Source: Flexistipes sp. (GTDB taxonomy: Bacteria > Chrysiogenota > Deferribacteres > Deferribacterales > Flexistipitaceae). Taken from it: DNA of 64,000 nucleotides. The DNA lies in NCBI RefSeq assembly GCF_036172515.1, contig NZ_JAXKVW010000006.1, positions 49,598-113,597 of the forward strand, given 5' to 3'. Below, piece after piece: positions 9,116 through 17,926 of the stretch. Numbering within the stretch: the stretch's first letter is position 1; every line of letters begins with the position of its first letter. The notes under the pieces are model-generated. The model worked only from the letters and a program-made list of their open reading frames with translations, did no database searches and was not told the DNA's origin. A program made the position numbers and the translations under genes.

Positions 9116-9694
9116 TCATTTAACAAGTCCGCTAAATCCCATAAACGCAAGAGCCAGAATACCTGCTGTAACAAATGCTATCGGTACTCCCCGAAAGTAT
9201 TTAGGAACATCGGCCAGCTCAACCCTTTCCCTTATTCCGGAGAAAATGATAAGTGCAAGCCCGAAACCGAGTGCCGATCCGATTGTAAAAACAAGCATCT
9301 GGATAAAAGAAAAACCTTCCTGTATGTTCAGTATTGCAGCACCTAAAATGGCGCAGTTTGTCGTAATAAGCGGCAGAAATATGCCGAGACTGTTATATAA
9401 AGCGGGGGATATTTTCTCAAGCACAATCTCTACAAACTGAACAAGTGAAGCGATAACCAGTATAAAAACAATTGTCTGCAGATAACCCAACCCGAAAGGA
9501 TTAAGTACGCTGTATTGAATAATCCATGTAATAATGCCTGCCACAGTCATGACGAATGTGACTGCAAAGCTCATCCCTATTGCAGTGTCCAGTTTTCTTG
9601 AAACTCCGAAAAAAGGACAGAGCCCCAAAAACCTGCTGAGCACAAAATTGTTTACCAAAACAGCGCTGATAAAAAGTAATACCAGTTCAGCCAT
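9116..9694 (-). CDS. rnfA: Rnf complex membrane subunit A
   Basis: A six-helix integral membrane subunit paired with RnfE; together they hold a membrane-embedded Fe-S centre. The N terminus [20 protein letters not shown] contains the conserved [10 protein letters not shown], followed by the CPFFGVS motif that supplies a cluster cysteine. The TTNCAILG segment near residue 110 supplies another. The 192-aa length is typical. An AAGGATG ribosome site precedes the ATG. A 411-bp repeat-filled gap separates it from rnfE. Confidence 0.96.
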   Translation of the reverse strand: MAELVLLFISAVLVNNFVLSRFLGLCPFFGVSRKLDTAIGMSFAVTFVMTVAGIITWIIQYSVLNPFGLGYLQTIVFILVIASLVQFVEIVLEKISPALYNSLGIFLPLITTNCAILGAAILNIQEGFSFIQMLVFTIGSALGFGLALIIFSGIRERVELADVPKYFRGVPIAFVTAGILALAFMGFSGLVK

Positions 9695-10105
9695 AATACA
9701 TCCTTGTCAAATTACTTTGTTTTCATACCACCCCTAGCTCCTATTATCTTAGAGGGAGAAAAAGAGGGGTATATTTTGTCAAATAACGTTAGAGATTTCT
9801 CCGCTCCACCGGTCACATAAATGTTTATGTGACCGCTTCTGGTCGAAATGACATTGAATGTTTGTCATTCCGAGCGAAGCCGAGGAATCTGCTTGTCAAA
9901 CAACGATTACTTACCCCATCCTAACCTTCCCCTAGGTTAGGGGAAGGAACTTCACTCTCCCTCTACTTTAGGGGGAGATACAGAGGGGGTACATTTGTCA
10001 AATAACGGTGGAGATCTTTCGACTCCACTTCGTTCCGTTCGAGATGACAACAACTTATGTAATCCCGATTTATATGGTAATAATTTATGCAAACCTGCTT
10101 ACTAT
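9695..10105. repeat. Composite repeat cluster inside the rnf operon
   Basis: No gene is seen. CCCC/GGGG-type elements lie at 9726-9775 and 9911-9992. REP-like units lie at about 9790-9853, 9863-9890 and 10010-10050. The unit at 9790-9853 carries an inserted perfect hairpin, GGTCACATAAA (9811-9821) against 9824-9834. A short motif TTTGTCAAATAACG precedes two of the units. None of the hairpins has a clear T tract on the minus strand. Confidence 0.75.
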
Positions 10106-10738
10106 TTAGTCAACTGCACAGTGTTCTTTTGTTTGACTTTCCTGCCCGCCGCTTCTTTTATCTTCAATATAATTATAGCCAACCAAAATAAACCCTAATG
10201 CTATAAAAGCTCCCGGCGGCAATATCATTGCTATTGCCGGAGAAAAACTTTCCGGAAAAATCGTAAAATTAAGAAGGCTGCCGCTTCCGAGTACCTCTCT
10301 TACTCCGCCCAGAATGAATAATGCGAATGTAAAACCGAGCCCTACGCCGAGACCATCAACTATTGATTTGAACGGAGTGTTGTTTGATGCGAAACTTTCA
10401 GCTCTGCCCAGAATCATACAGTTTACAACTATAAGGGGGATAAACAGCCCCAGAACCTTATGCAGGTTGTGGACGTAAGCATTCATTAATAAATCCACCA
10501 TAGTTACAAAACTTGCAATTATAACAATGTATGACGGTATACGAACCTTTGCAGGGATTATGTCTTTGATAAGAGAGACGACAAAGTTGGAACATAAAAG
10601 AACGGCTGTGGATGCCAGACCCATAGCGATACCATTTATTGCTGATGTTGTCACAGCCAGGGCAGGGCACAGACCAAGCACCTGCTTGAATACAGCATTG
10701 TTCTTCCAGAAGCCCTCTTTAAAAATCTTGCCTATCAA
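10106..10738 (-). CDS. rnfE: Rnf complex membrane subunit E
   Basis: The integral-membrane partner of RnfA. The LGLCPALAVT motif (about residues 22-31) and VNCMILGRAE (about 105-114) carry the Cys residues that pair with those of RnfA to bind a Fe-S centre in the membrane. Six hydrophobic segments are visible. The 210-aa length is normal, with a short polar tail (KRSGGQESQTKEH). Its start overlaps the rnfG stop by 4 bp. Confidence 0.95.
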   Translation of the reverse strand: MIGKIFKEGFWKNNAVFKQVLGLCPALAVTTSAINGIAMGLASTAVLLCSNFVVSLIKDIIPAKVRIPSYIVIIASFVTMVDLLMNAYVHNLHKVLGLFIPLIVVNCMILGRAESFASNNTPFKSIVDGLGVGLGFTFALFILGGVREVLGSGSLLNFTIFPESFSPAIAMILPPGAFIALGFILVGYNYIEDKRSGGQESQTKEHCAVD

Positions 10739-11292
10739 TTTTTCCGCTCCAGTACATTTTCGGTTACAAATTTGAGGCCTTTATCAACGGCTTCACAAAC
10801 AGCTCTCGGACTTATGGTTGCTCCGCTGAACTGATCTATTATACCACCATCTTTTTTTACTGCAATATCGTCTTTAACTGTCAGGTTATCGAAAGATTTC
10901 TGCCATGATTCTTCTGTTATCTTAGTCCCCAGACCGGGGGTTTCAGCATGTCTTAGAATTTCGATTCCGTTGATCCGCCCGTCGGGTTTGACCCCTATCA
11001 AAACCACAACATCTCCTCCATAGCCTCTCGGAGAAGTTGATTTTATGGCATAAGCAACAGTTTCATTATCATTTTTTGCCACGTAAACTTTTTTGCCTTT
11101 GACGTTCAAAATTGTTTTGTCCGGTTCGTTGTCATATTCCGGTAAAACAGCTGTCAAGCCTCTTAAAAATTCCTGACGGTAAGCTTCGGCAATTTTTTCT
11201 TTTGTAGCCATGTTTACCAGTGAAAGGATAAAAGCTGCCACAGCGGCAACAGCACAAAGTATCAGAACCATTTTGAAATTGCTGTCTTTCAT
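10735..11292 (-). CDS. rnfG: Rnf complex FMN-binding subunit G
   Basis: A periplasm-facing flavoprotein held by one N-terminal helix (about residues 8-28). It carries FMN bound covalently to Thr159 in the SGATISPRAV motif; ETPGLGTK (117-124) is also conserved. The flavin is attached by an ApbE-type transferase, and such a gene lies at 35569. The 185-aa length is normal. It overlaps both rnfD and rnfE by 4 bp. Confidence 0.96.
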   Translation of the reverse strand: MKDSNFKMVLILCAVAAVAAFILSLVNMATKEKIAEAYRQEFLRGLTAVLPEYDNEPDKTILNVKGKKVYVAKNDNETVAYAIKSTSPRGYGGDVVVLIGVKPDGRINGIEILRHAETPGLGTKITEESWQKSFDNLTVKDDIAVKKDGGIIDQFSGATISPRAVCEAVDKGLKFVTENVLERKN

Positions 11293-12281
11293 ACTTTTTC
11301 AGCCTCTCCCAGACTTTCAGGTCTTATATAATAATCTATCAGCGGTACAAAGGCATTCATTATAAGTATTGCAAAAGATACACCTTCCGGATATCCACCA
11401 AAAAGTCTTATTACTGCTGTTAAAACGCCGCAGCCTACTCCGAAAATTATCTGTCCTTTTTTTGTGATGGGGGAGGTAACCATATCCGTTGCCATAAAAA
11501 AGGCACCCAGCATCAATCCGCCGGTAAAGAGGTGGATAAAAGGACTCAGCGATTTATCGGGAAAAAATAGCCAGTAAGGTATAACGATAATCAGAAATGA
11601 GGCTAAGTAGCTTACAGGTATATGCCATGAGATAATTTTTTTATAAATCAGATATAATCCGCCCAGAATAAGAGCGATGGCGGAAATTTCACCCAGCGAG
11701 CCGCCGATATTTCCCAAAAAGTATGCTGATGCATCTGAAAAGTCGGTTAGAATCTTTCCGTTTGAAATGAGTTCAGTTTTAGCCTGGCTTAGAGGAGTTG
11801 CAGCGCTTACACTGTCAAAATTAAAATTTTCTATTATTGGAGTTGGTTTTATCCATGAAGTCATTTGTGCGGGCCATGAAATTAGAAGAAAAACGCGTGC
11901 CACTAGTGCCGGATTGAACGGATTTTGCCCGAGACCCCCGAACACCTGTTTCCCCACTACTATTGCGATAAAACTTCCTATCAGTATAAGCCACCACGGT
12001 GATGCGGGAGGAAGGTTCATAGCAAGGAGAATAGCAGTTACCAGTGCGCTGTTGTCATCCAGGGTGATCCTTCTGCCTCTTATTTTTAAAAACAGAGCTT
12101 CAAAAGCCAGAGTGAAAATAATGGTTAATATGTATGTTTTCAGAGCAAAAAAACCGAAATAATAGATAGATACTGCAATAGCAGGAATGAGTGCATATAT
12201 TACATTGAGCATTATTTTATCTGTCTGTACGCTGTCTCTGATATGCGGGGAAAAGGTTACCAGCAGTTTATTTTCACTCAT
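11289..12281 (-). CDS. rnfD: Rnf complex membrane subunit D
   Basis: A polytopic subunit thought to form the ion path of Rnf. The GGLGQNPFNPALVARVFL motif (115-132) is diagnostic. Thr162 in SAATPLSQ is the expected covalent FMN site. The 330-aa length is normal. The coupling ion (Na+ or H+) cannot be decided from this sequence, although Na+ would suit a salt-adapted cell. Confidence 0.96.
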   Translation of the reverse strand: MSENKLLVTFSPHIRDSVQTDKIMLNVIYALIPAIAVSIYYFGFFALKTYILTIIFTLAFEALFLKIRGRRITLDDNSALVTAILLAMNLPPASPWWLILIGSFIAIVVGKQVFGGLGQNPFNPALVARVFLLISWPAQMTSWIKPTPIIENFNFDSVSAATPLSQAKTELISNGKILTDFSDASAYFLGNIGGSLGEISAIALILGGLYLIYKKIISWHIPVSYLASFLIIVIPYWLFFPDKSLSPFIHLFTGGLMLGAFFMATDMVTSPITKKGQIIFGVGCGVLTAVIRLFGGYPEGVSFAILIMNAFVPLIDYYIRPESLGEAEKV

Positions 12282-13576
12282 TTATTTTCCCTTTCTTTAA
12301 CGATATTCATTACCTGTCTTTTTCCTGTTTTAAAATACCCCACTAAGGGTCTGCGGGCAGGGCATACATAACTGCAGCAGCCGCATTCTATACAATTTAA
12401 AACGTGCCAGTCCAGAAGCCTTTCATAAAGTTCGCTTATTGCAAACTGCTCCATAATTGCCGGAACCAATCCCATCGGACAAGCGCTTACGCACCTGCCG
12501 CAGCGTATACAGTTTGTCATTTTAAGGCTTGGGAGATCTTCTTTCCTGAAAACAATAACTCCGCTCGTAGCTTTTGAGACAGGCATGTCAGTGGTATTTG
12601 CGGAAAACCCCATCATAGGTCCGCCGATAACAATTTTTTCCGGCTCACCCACATATCCTCCGCAGGCATCAATGAGTTTTGATACCGGGGTTCCTATCTT
12701 AACAAGCAGGTTTTTTGGTTCTTTAACGGCTCCGGTTACTGTGACCGCTCTTTCCGTAAGGGGTAAACCGTTTTCAACTGCATCGTATAAGGCTTTGCAG
12801 GTTGCCACATTGTGAACTATGACCCCCACTTCCAAAGGAAGTTTTCCTTCCGGGACAATTCTTCCCAAGACTGAGAGGATAAGCTGTTTTTCACCACCCT
12901 GGGGATAAACTGTCGGGAGAGCTTTGACTTCAAAATTGAATCCGTGTATGTATTTATTGAAAGCTTTTATTGCCTCAGGTTTATTATCTTCCACAGCAAT
13001 AATCAGTTTTTCTATTTTCAGCTCATCCTGAATAATCTTTGCGCCTTTTATGATTTCTTCGGTGCTTTCAATCATCAGCCTGTAATCACACGTGAGGAAC
13101 GGCTCGCATTCGGCACCGTTAATAATTAAGGTGTCAATTTTTTTTGGAGGAGAAAGCTTAACATGGGTAGGAAAAGTAGCTCCGCCCATTCCCACTATTC
13201 CGGCTTCCAGTATTAAATCCTGAAATTTCTTACCGGTGTCTATTTGTTTTGGAGAATCTTCCGGGTTGGATATTTTAATGTTAATTCCTTTGACTTTTCC
13301 GGTCAATGGACTGTTCAGATTTCCAATGGAAACAACTTCCCCTGTGACAGAACTGTGTATATTAGTGCTTATAAAACCTTTACTGGCACCTATTTTTTGA
13401 CCGCATAAAACCTGTTCTTTCTTTTTGACCAGTTCCTGCGCCGGGGCGCCAATATGCTGGCTAAGCGGTACAGAAACAATTTCGTCTTTTTCGTAAGATA
13501 ACTTTTCTATCGGCTTATCTGCTGTCAGTGTTTTTTTATAGTCTGGATGAATACCGCCGATAAATCCGTTTGTCAT
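12278..13576 (-). CDS. rnfC: Rnf complex NADH-binding subunit C
   Basis: The peripheral subunit that carries NAD(H), FMN and two 4Fe-4S clusters. The GGATFPTHVKL and NGAECEPFLTCDYRLM motifs are typical of the RnfC/Nqo1 flavin domain. The C-terminal region has CIRCGRCVSACP and CIECGCCSYVCP. The 432-aa length is that of the short RnfC form without a long repeat tail. First gene of rnfCDGE, 15 bp behind the dCMP deaminase, and it overlaps rnfD by 4 bp. Confidence 0.96.
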   Translation of the reverse strand: MTNGFIGGIHPDYKKTLTADKPIEKLSYEKDEIVSVPLSQHIGAPAQELVKKKEQVLCGQKIGASKGFISTNIHSSVTGEVVSIGNLNSPLTGKVKGINIKISNPEDSPKQIDTGKKFQDLILEAGIVGMGGATFPTHVKLSPPKKIDTLIINGAECEPFLTCDYRLMIESTEEIIKGAKIIQDELKIEKLIIAVEDNKPEAIKAFNKYIHGFNFEVKALPTVYPQGGEKQLILSVLGRIVPEGKLPLEVGVIVHNVATCKALYDAVENGLPLTERAVTVTGAVKEPKNLLVKIGTPVSKLIDACGGYVGEPEKIVIGGPMMGFSANTTDMPVSKATSGVIVFRKEDLPSLKMTNCIRCGRCVSACPMGLVPAIMEQFAISELYERLLDWHVLNCIECGCCSYVCPARRPLVGYFKTGKRQVMNIVKERENK

Positions 13577-13590
13577 TGTGCGAAGTCCCC

Positions 13591-14040
13591 TTATTTGTCA
13601 GAATTAACGTTAAATAGGATGATATCTGTTTCGCTTAAGATATCATCAGCAAGCTTGTCTTTATAGTATTCTTCAAAAACAATACGCTTTATTCCTGCAT
13701 TGACAATCATTTTGGTGCATATTGAGCAGGGTTTTGTGTTTGTATACAGTGTTGAGTCTTTAATGCTTGTTCCGTGATGGGCTGCCTGAATTATGGCATT
13801 CTGCTCCGCATGCAGTCCGCGGCACAGTTCATGCCTTTCTCCGGAGGGTACATTAAGTTGTTCCCTTAAACAGCCTGTTTCAGAGCAGTGGGTAATTTTT
13901 GACGGAACTCCGTTATAGCCGGTGGCAAGTATATGATTGTTTTTTACAATCAATGCCCCCACCTGTCTTCTCAGACAGGTGGAACGTTTTTTGACAACAT
14001 TTGTTATTTCAAGAAAGTATGAATCCCAGTCAGGTCTCAA
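13591..14040 (-). CDS. Deoxycytidylate (dCMP) deaminase, ComEB-like
   Basis: A zinc enzyme that deaminates dCMP to dUMP, supplying dTMP synthesis. The HAEQNAI motif (zinc His and catalytic Glu) and KPCSICTKM (PCxxC zinc ligands) are present, with a second-zinc region around HCSETGC. At 149 aa it has the normal length. The start is TTG at 14040, overlapping the glyA stop (TTGA), with AAAGGTG 8 bp upstream inside glyA. The rpiB-glyA-dCMP deaminase order is widely conserved. Confidence 0.93.
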   Translation of the reverse strand: MRPDWDSYFLEITNVVKKRSTCLRRQVGALIVKNNHILATGYNGVPSKITHCSETGCLREQLNVPSGERHELCRGLHAEQNAIIQAAHHGTSIKDSTLYTNTKPCSICTKMIVNAGIKRIVFEEYYKDKLADDILSETDIILFNVNSDK

Positions 14041-15293
14041 TATAAATCACCTTTGTACAGAGGAAATCTGGCACACAGCTCAAGGACATCTTTTTTCACA
14101 TTTTCTATAGTTTTTTCCGAATCAATCTCATCCAAAACATCTGCAATCATATTTCCTATTTTTTCCATCTCCGGTTCCTTCATTTTTCTTGTGGTAACAG
14201 CAGGTGTACCTATTCTGATTCCACTTGTTACAAAAGGGCTTTGAGTTTCAAAAGGAACGGTATTTTTGTTTACTGTGATGTTGGCTCTACCCAGCGCTGA
14301 CTCAGCATCTTTACCGGTTAACTCTTTGTCAGTGAGGTCAAGGAGCATAAGATGATTATCCGTACCGCCTGAAACAAGTTTGTAGCCCCGTTTGTTCAAA
14401 GTTTTTGCAAGCATTTTAGAATTTTTTACTATTTGAGATTGATACTGCATAAATTCATTCGTCATTGCCTCTTTAAACGAAACTGCTTTTGCTGCAATGG
14501 TATGCATTAAAGGGCCGCCCTGCATTCCAGGGAATACTCTGGAATTGATTTTTTTGGCCAACTCGGCGGTGGAAAGAATCATACCGCCTCTGGGACCCCT
14601 CAATGTTTTATGCGTTGTTGTTGTAACTATATCGGCATACGGAACAGGATTAGGATGTTCACCAGCCGCAACAAGGCCTGCAATGTGGGCCATATCAACC
14701 ATTACGTATGCACCAACCTCATCGGCTATCTCTTTGAATCTTTTGAAATCTATTATTCTCGGATATGCGCTTGCACCAACAACTATCATTTTGGGTTTAT
14801 GTTCCAGTGCAAGTTTTCTGACATTTTCGTAATCTATCTGTTCCGTTTCTTTATCAACACCGTAAGATACTACATTAAAAAATCTGCCGGAAAAGTTTAC
14901 AGGACTGCCGTGTGTCAGATGTCCGCCGTGGGTTAAATCCATTCCAAGGATGGTGTCGCCTACGTCCAGAATTGCAAAATATGCAGCAATGTTCGCCTGG
15001 CTCCCCGAATGTGGCTGTACATTTGCATGCTCTGCACCAAAAATCTTTTTGGCACGCTCAATGGCAATATTTTCAGCAATATCTACAAATTCACATCCAC
15101 CGTAATATCTTTTACCGGGATATCCCTCTGCATATTTATTTGTCAGAACAGAACCCTGTGCTTCAAGGACGGCCTTGCTCACAAAGTTTTCACTTGCAAT
15201 AAGTTCCAGATGCGTTTCCTGTCTGTTTACCTCTTTTTCCAGCGAGTCGTAAACCTCGGGATCAAATTTTTTAACAGTTTCGTAAATATTCAT
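14037..15293 (-). CDS. glyA: Serine hydroxymethyltransferase
   Basis: A PLP enzyme interconverting serine and glycine with tetrahydrofolate, a main source of one-carbon units. The cofactor lysine lies in [15 protein letters not shown] (about residues 225-240). The N-terminal [10 protein letters not shown] and [13 protein letters not shown] motifs are diagnostic. The 418-aa length is standard. Its ATG overlaps the rpiB stop by one base. Confidence 0.98.
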   Translation of the reverse strand: MNIYETVKKFDPEVYDSLEKEVNRQETHLELIASENFVSKAVLEAQGSVLTNKYAEGYPGKRYYGGCEFVDIAENIAIERAKKIFGAEHANVQPHSGSQANIAAYFAILDVGDTILGMDLTHGGHLTHGSPVNFSGRFFNVVSYGVDKETEQIDYENVRKLALEHKPKMIVVGASAYPRIIDFKRFKEIADEVGAYVMVDMAHIAGLVAAGEHPNPVPYADIVTTTTHKTLRGPRGGMILSTAELAKKINSRVFPGMQGGPLMHTIAAKAVSFKEAMTNEFMQYQSQIVKNSKMLAKTLNKRGYKLVSGGTDNHLMLLDLTDKELTGKDAESALGRANITVNKNTVPFETQSPFVTSGIRIGTPAVTTRKMKEPEMEKIGNMIADVLDEIDSEKTIENVKKDVLELCARFPLYKGDLY

Positions 15294-15784
15294 TAAACAC
15301 CCTCTTTGTTTTTAAGATATTTGCTCCAGAAATCTACTGCCAAGGCATCTATCTTTTCAATTCTTCTCAAGTGTCTGCCACTTTCAAACTGAGTGTTAAG
15401 CCAGGCTGAGACAATTTTTGAAGCAGTTTCGAAATCCGTAGTCCTGCCGCCGAAAGCTAAAATATTTGCGTTATTATGCTCTTTGCTCATTTTAGCGGAA
15501 TATTCGTCCCAGCAGAGGGCGGCTCTGATTTCGGGAAAGCGGTTGGCAGTGATTGAAATACCGATCCCTGTACCGCACATAATTATCCCTCTGTCTACTT
15601 CATTGTTTAAAATCCCCATTACAACTTTGTATGCGTAATCAGGGTAATCAACTGAATCGCCGTTATTTGTTCCGTAATCGATTACTTGATAATTGTTCTC
15701 TTTAAGAAACTCTGTAATTTTTAACTTTAAATTAAAGCCCCCGTGATCGGAGGCTATGCCTATAATGTTATTTGCTTTATTCAT
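15293..15784 (-). CDS. rpiB: Ribose 5-phosphate isomerase B
   Basis: Interconverts ribose 5-phosphate and ribulose 5-phosphate in the pentose phosphate pathway. [10 protein letters not shown] near the N terminus, the catalytic-Cys segment [14 protein letters not shown] and the [12 protein letters not shown] motif identify RpiB. I chose the ATG at 15784, with AGGA 9 bp upstream, over a TTG one codon earlier. It heads the minus-strand operon running into glyA and rnf. Confidence 0.96.
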   Translation of the reverse strand: MNKANNIIGIASDHGGFNLKLKITEFLKENNYQVIDYGTNNGDSVDYPDYAYKVVMGILNNEVDRGIIMCGTGIGISITANRFPEIRAALCWDEYSAKMSKEHNNANILAFGGRTTDFETASKIVSAWLNTQFESGRHLRRIEKIDALAVDFWSKYLKNKEGV

Positions 15785-15860
15785 CAAAATATATCCTGAT
15801 TGTTTTATTTTAACCTTATAATTAATATAACCGCCATCGTCAAGAACTTTACGTCAGTAT

Positions 15861-15923
15861 TAAGTGTTAAGCGCTAAGTACTAAGTACTAAGTACTAAGT
15901 ACTAAGTACTAAGTAGCAAGAGC
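15861..15923 (+). repeat. Heptameric tandem array, TAAGTAC type
   Basis: Nine consecutive 7-bp units, TAAGTGT, TAAGCGC, five TAAGTAC, TAAGTAG and CAAGAGC, lie between rpiB and purB. The period is exact. Confidence 0.92.
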
Positions 15924-15966
15924 TAAGATTTATACATTTTACTTGAAAATTTTACAGCAAAAAATA

Positions 15967-16022
15967 TAAACTTAAAACTTAAAACTTAACACTTAACACT
16001 TAACACTTAACACTTAACACTA
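15967..16022 (-). repeat. Heptameric tandem array, TTAAGTG type
   Basis: Eight exact 7-bp steps (AACTTAA three times, then CACTTAA five times on the plus strand) run up to and include the purB stop codon. The orientation is opposite to the array at 15861, so the two can pair. Confidence 0.92.
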
Positions 16023-17456
16023 TACCTTTATATCCACATCCATCCCGATAAAGCTTTTATATTTATTTATCAAAGGTTCCACCTCATTATTTATGAAATC
16101 CTCCACCTGGGATTCTGATCTGCCGGTGAAATCGGATGGATTTAAAAGGTTATTTATATCATCTGAATCCAAAGGAATCCTTTTGTCAGCAGCGAGCATA
16201 TCTAAAAGGTTGTTTTCGAGGCCTTCATTTTTTACTTTTGACGCAGCTTTCATTGAATTTTCTCTTATGACCTCGTGCATCTCCTGTCTGCTGGCACCTT
16301 TTTTTACAGCTTCCATAATAATGTTTTCTGTTGCCATGAAAGGAAGTTCTTCCATCACATGTTTTTCTATCATCTTTTCATAAACTACCAATCCGTCAGT
16401 GACATTGTACATAAGATCGAGTATTGCATCTGCTGTAAGAAAGGATTCGGGAATGCTGATTCTTCTGCCGGCAGAATCATCAAGAGTTCTTTCAAACCAC
16501 TGTACCGCATGCGTCATATAAGGATTAGTGGAAAGCGCTATTATATGACGGGAAAGCGAACATATGCGTTCTGTCCTCATCGGATTTCGTTTGTAAGCCA
16601 TAGCGCTGGAGCCGATCTGTTTTTTTTCAAAAGGTTCCTCAATTTCTTTCATATTCTGCAGAAGGCGGATATCTGTGGCCATTTTGTGAGCTGATTCAGC
16701 TACCCCGGCTAATGTTTTTAAAATTCTGGAATCCTGCTTTCTGGTATAGGTTTGGCCGGTGATTTTTAATACTTTGTCAAATCCCATTTTTTGGGAAACC
16801 AGCTGATCAAGTTTTTTTACTTTCTCATGATCGTTTTCAAAAAGCTTCAGGAATGAAGCCTGGGTGCCCGTTGTTCCCTTTACACCTCGGAATCTTAGCT
16901 CATCTATTTGAAATATCAAATCGCCGGCATCAAGCATTAAATCCTGGATCCACAGACATGTACGTTTGCCGACAGTTGTTAATTGAGCAGGCTGAAAATG
17001 TGTAAAGCCGAGTGTGGGAATATTTTTATATTTTAATGCGAATGTCTTAAGATTATTTATTACGTTTATTAACTTTTTCAGGGTAAGTTCTGCAGCTTCT
17101 TTCATTACTATAAGATCTGTGTTGTCACCAACAAATGCGCTTGTAGCCCCCAGATGAATAATTGGCATAGCTTTGGGACAGGCTTTGCCGAATGTATGAA
17201 CGTGCGCCATTACATCGTGGCGGAACTCTTTCTCTTTTTCTTTTGCGTAATCAAAATCAATATTTTCGATATTTCTTTTCATTTCATCAATTTGCTCATC
17301 AGTGATATTGAGCCCCAATTCTTTTTCCGCTTCAGCCAATGCTATCCACAGTTTTCTCCAGGTGGTGAATTTTTTGTGAGGGGAGAAAATATACTGCATG
17401 TTTTTACTTGCATATCTTTCATTCAAAGGGTTTGAATAAGTTTTCAGATTGTCCAT
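16020..17456 (-). CDS. purB: Adenylosuccinate lyase, eukaryotic-like subtype
   Basis: Cleaves SAICAR and adenylosuccinate in purine synthesis. The fumarase/ASL signature GSSAMAYKRNPMRTE is present, as are RHDVMAHVHTFG and LGATSAFVGDNTDL. Compared from memory with human ADSL it shares long runs such as TLGFTHFQPAQLTTVGKR and FRGVKGTTGTQASFL. The 478-aa length matches that subtype rather than the roughly 430-aa Bacillus PurB. GGAG precedes the ATG. The TAG stop falls at the edge of a heptad array. Confidence 0.95.
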   Translation of the reverse strand: MDNLKTYSNPLNERYASKNMQYIFSPHKKFTTWRKLWIALAEAEKELGLNITDEQIDEMKRNIENIDFDYAKEKEKEFRHDVMAHVHTFGKACPKAMPIIHLGATSAFVGDNTDLIVMKEAAELTLKKLINVINNLKTFALKYKNIPTLGFTHFQPAQLTTVGKRTCLWIQDLMLDAGDLIFQIDELRFRGVKGTTGTQASFLKLFENDHEKVKKLDQLVSQKMGFDKVLKITGQTYTRKQDSRILKTLAGVAESAHKMATDIRLLQNMKEIEEPFEKKQIGSSAMAYKRNPMRTERICSLSRHIIALSTNPYMTHAVQWFERTLDDSAGRRISIPESFLTADAILDLMYNVTDGLVVYEKMIEKHVMEELPFMATENIIMEAVKKGASRQEMHEVIRENSMKAASKVKNEGLENNLLDMLAADKRIPLDSDDINNLLNPSDFTGRSESQVEDFINNEVEPLINKYKSFIGMDVDIKV

Positions 17457-17472
17457 GACGACTCCTGCTTTA

Positions 17473-17542
17473 TAAGTTTTAAGTTCTAAGCGCTAAGCAA
17501 TGAGAAGTAATGTCAGCTTACTTACTACTTAGTACTAAATAC
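17473..17542 (+). repeat. Degenerate heptad array downstream of the four-helix gene
   Basis: Ten consecutive 7-bp blocks stay in phase from TAAGTTT through TAAGCGC to TTAGTAC and TAAATAC, with growing divergence in the middle. Read on the minus strand it supplies the stop codon of the four-helix-bundle gene. Confidence 0.7.
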
Positions 17543-17882
17543 TTTTTTTTAAATTGTTTATTAGTCCGCTTAGCATTTTTAAAATTTCATCCGATTCATT
17601 AATCCAAATATTCCCAGTTTCATTGTCTATATAGCCAATTTCATTTCCTATATGTATCTGTGTGATAAGCTCTGCACACGAACCCTTTGCGATATCCAGG
17701 AATTTTATGCTATCCTTTTTGGAAGCTTTTTCCATTTCTTCGGCTATATTTGAAGCTATGGATAAGCTGCTTCTTGTAATTTGGTCTTTAAATCCATAAT
17801 CTTTAGAATCCTGCAAATATTGATAGATACTGACTGATAGTCGACAGCTTCTTTGCCAAACGTCAAGATTTTCACACTTCAC
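17535..17882 (-). CDS. Four-helix bundle protein (S23/IVP, Avd-like)
   Basis: A small all-helical protein of the 23S rRNA intervening-sequence-protein family. The GFKDQITRSSLSIASNIAEE segment (residues 30-49) is the family hallmark; KFLDIAKGSCAELITQ follows. The molecular role of stand-alone members is not established; the Avd relative is an accessory of diversity-generating retroelements. No reverse transcriptase is nearby. It starts with GTG at 17882, with AGGGG 8 bp upstream. It is bracketed by heptad arrays on both sides, so it looks like a small mobile or hitch-hiking gene between purB and the deaminase. Confidence 0.85.
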   Translation of the reverse strand: MKCENLDVWQRSCRLSVSIYQYLQDSKDYGFKDQITRSSLSIASNIAEEMEKASKKDSIKFLDIAKGSCAELITQIHIGNEIGYIDNETGNIWINESDEILKMLSGLINNLKKSI

Positions 17883-17891
17883 AGCTTTATC

Positions 17892-17926
17892 CCCTTAGCA
17901 CTTAACACTTAACACTTAACACTTAT
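17892..17926 (-). repeat. Heptameric array at the end of the deaminase gene
   Basis: Units of the CTTAACA type lie between the four-helix gene and the deaminase gene. On the minus strand they encode the last codon and TAA stop of the deaminase. Confidence 0.85.

Noticed and set aside
15861..16022. CRISPR array
   Set aside because: Units are 7 bp and contiguous without spacers; no cas genes occur in the window.
17535..17882. Diversity-generating retroelement signalled by an Avd-like protein
   Set aside because: No reverse transcriptase, template repeat or variable repeat is seen within many kilobases.
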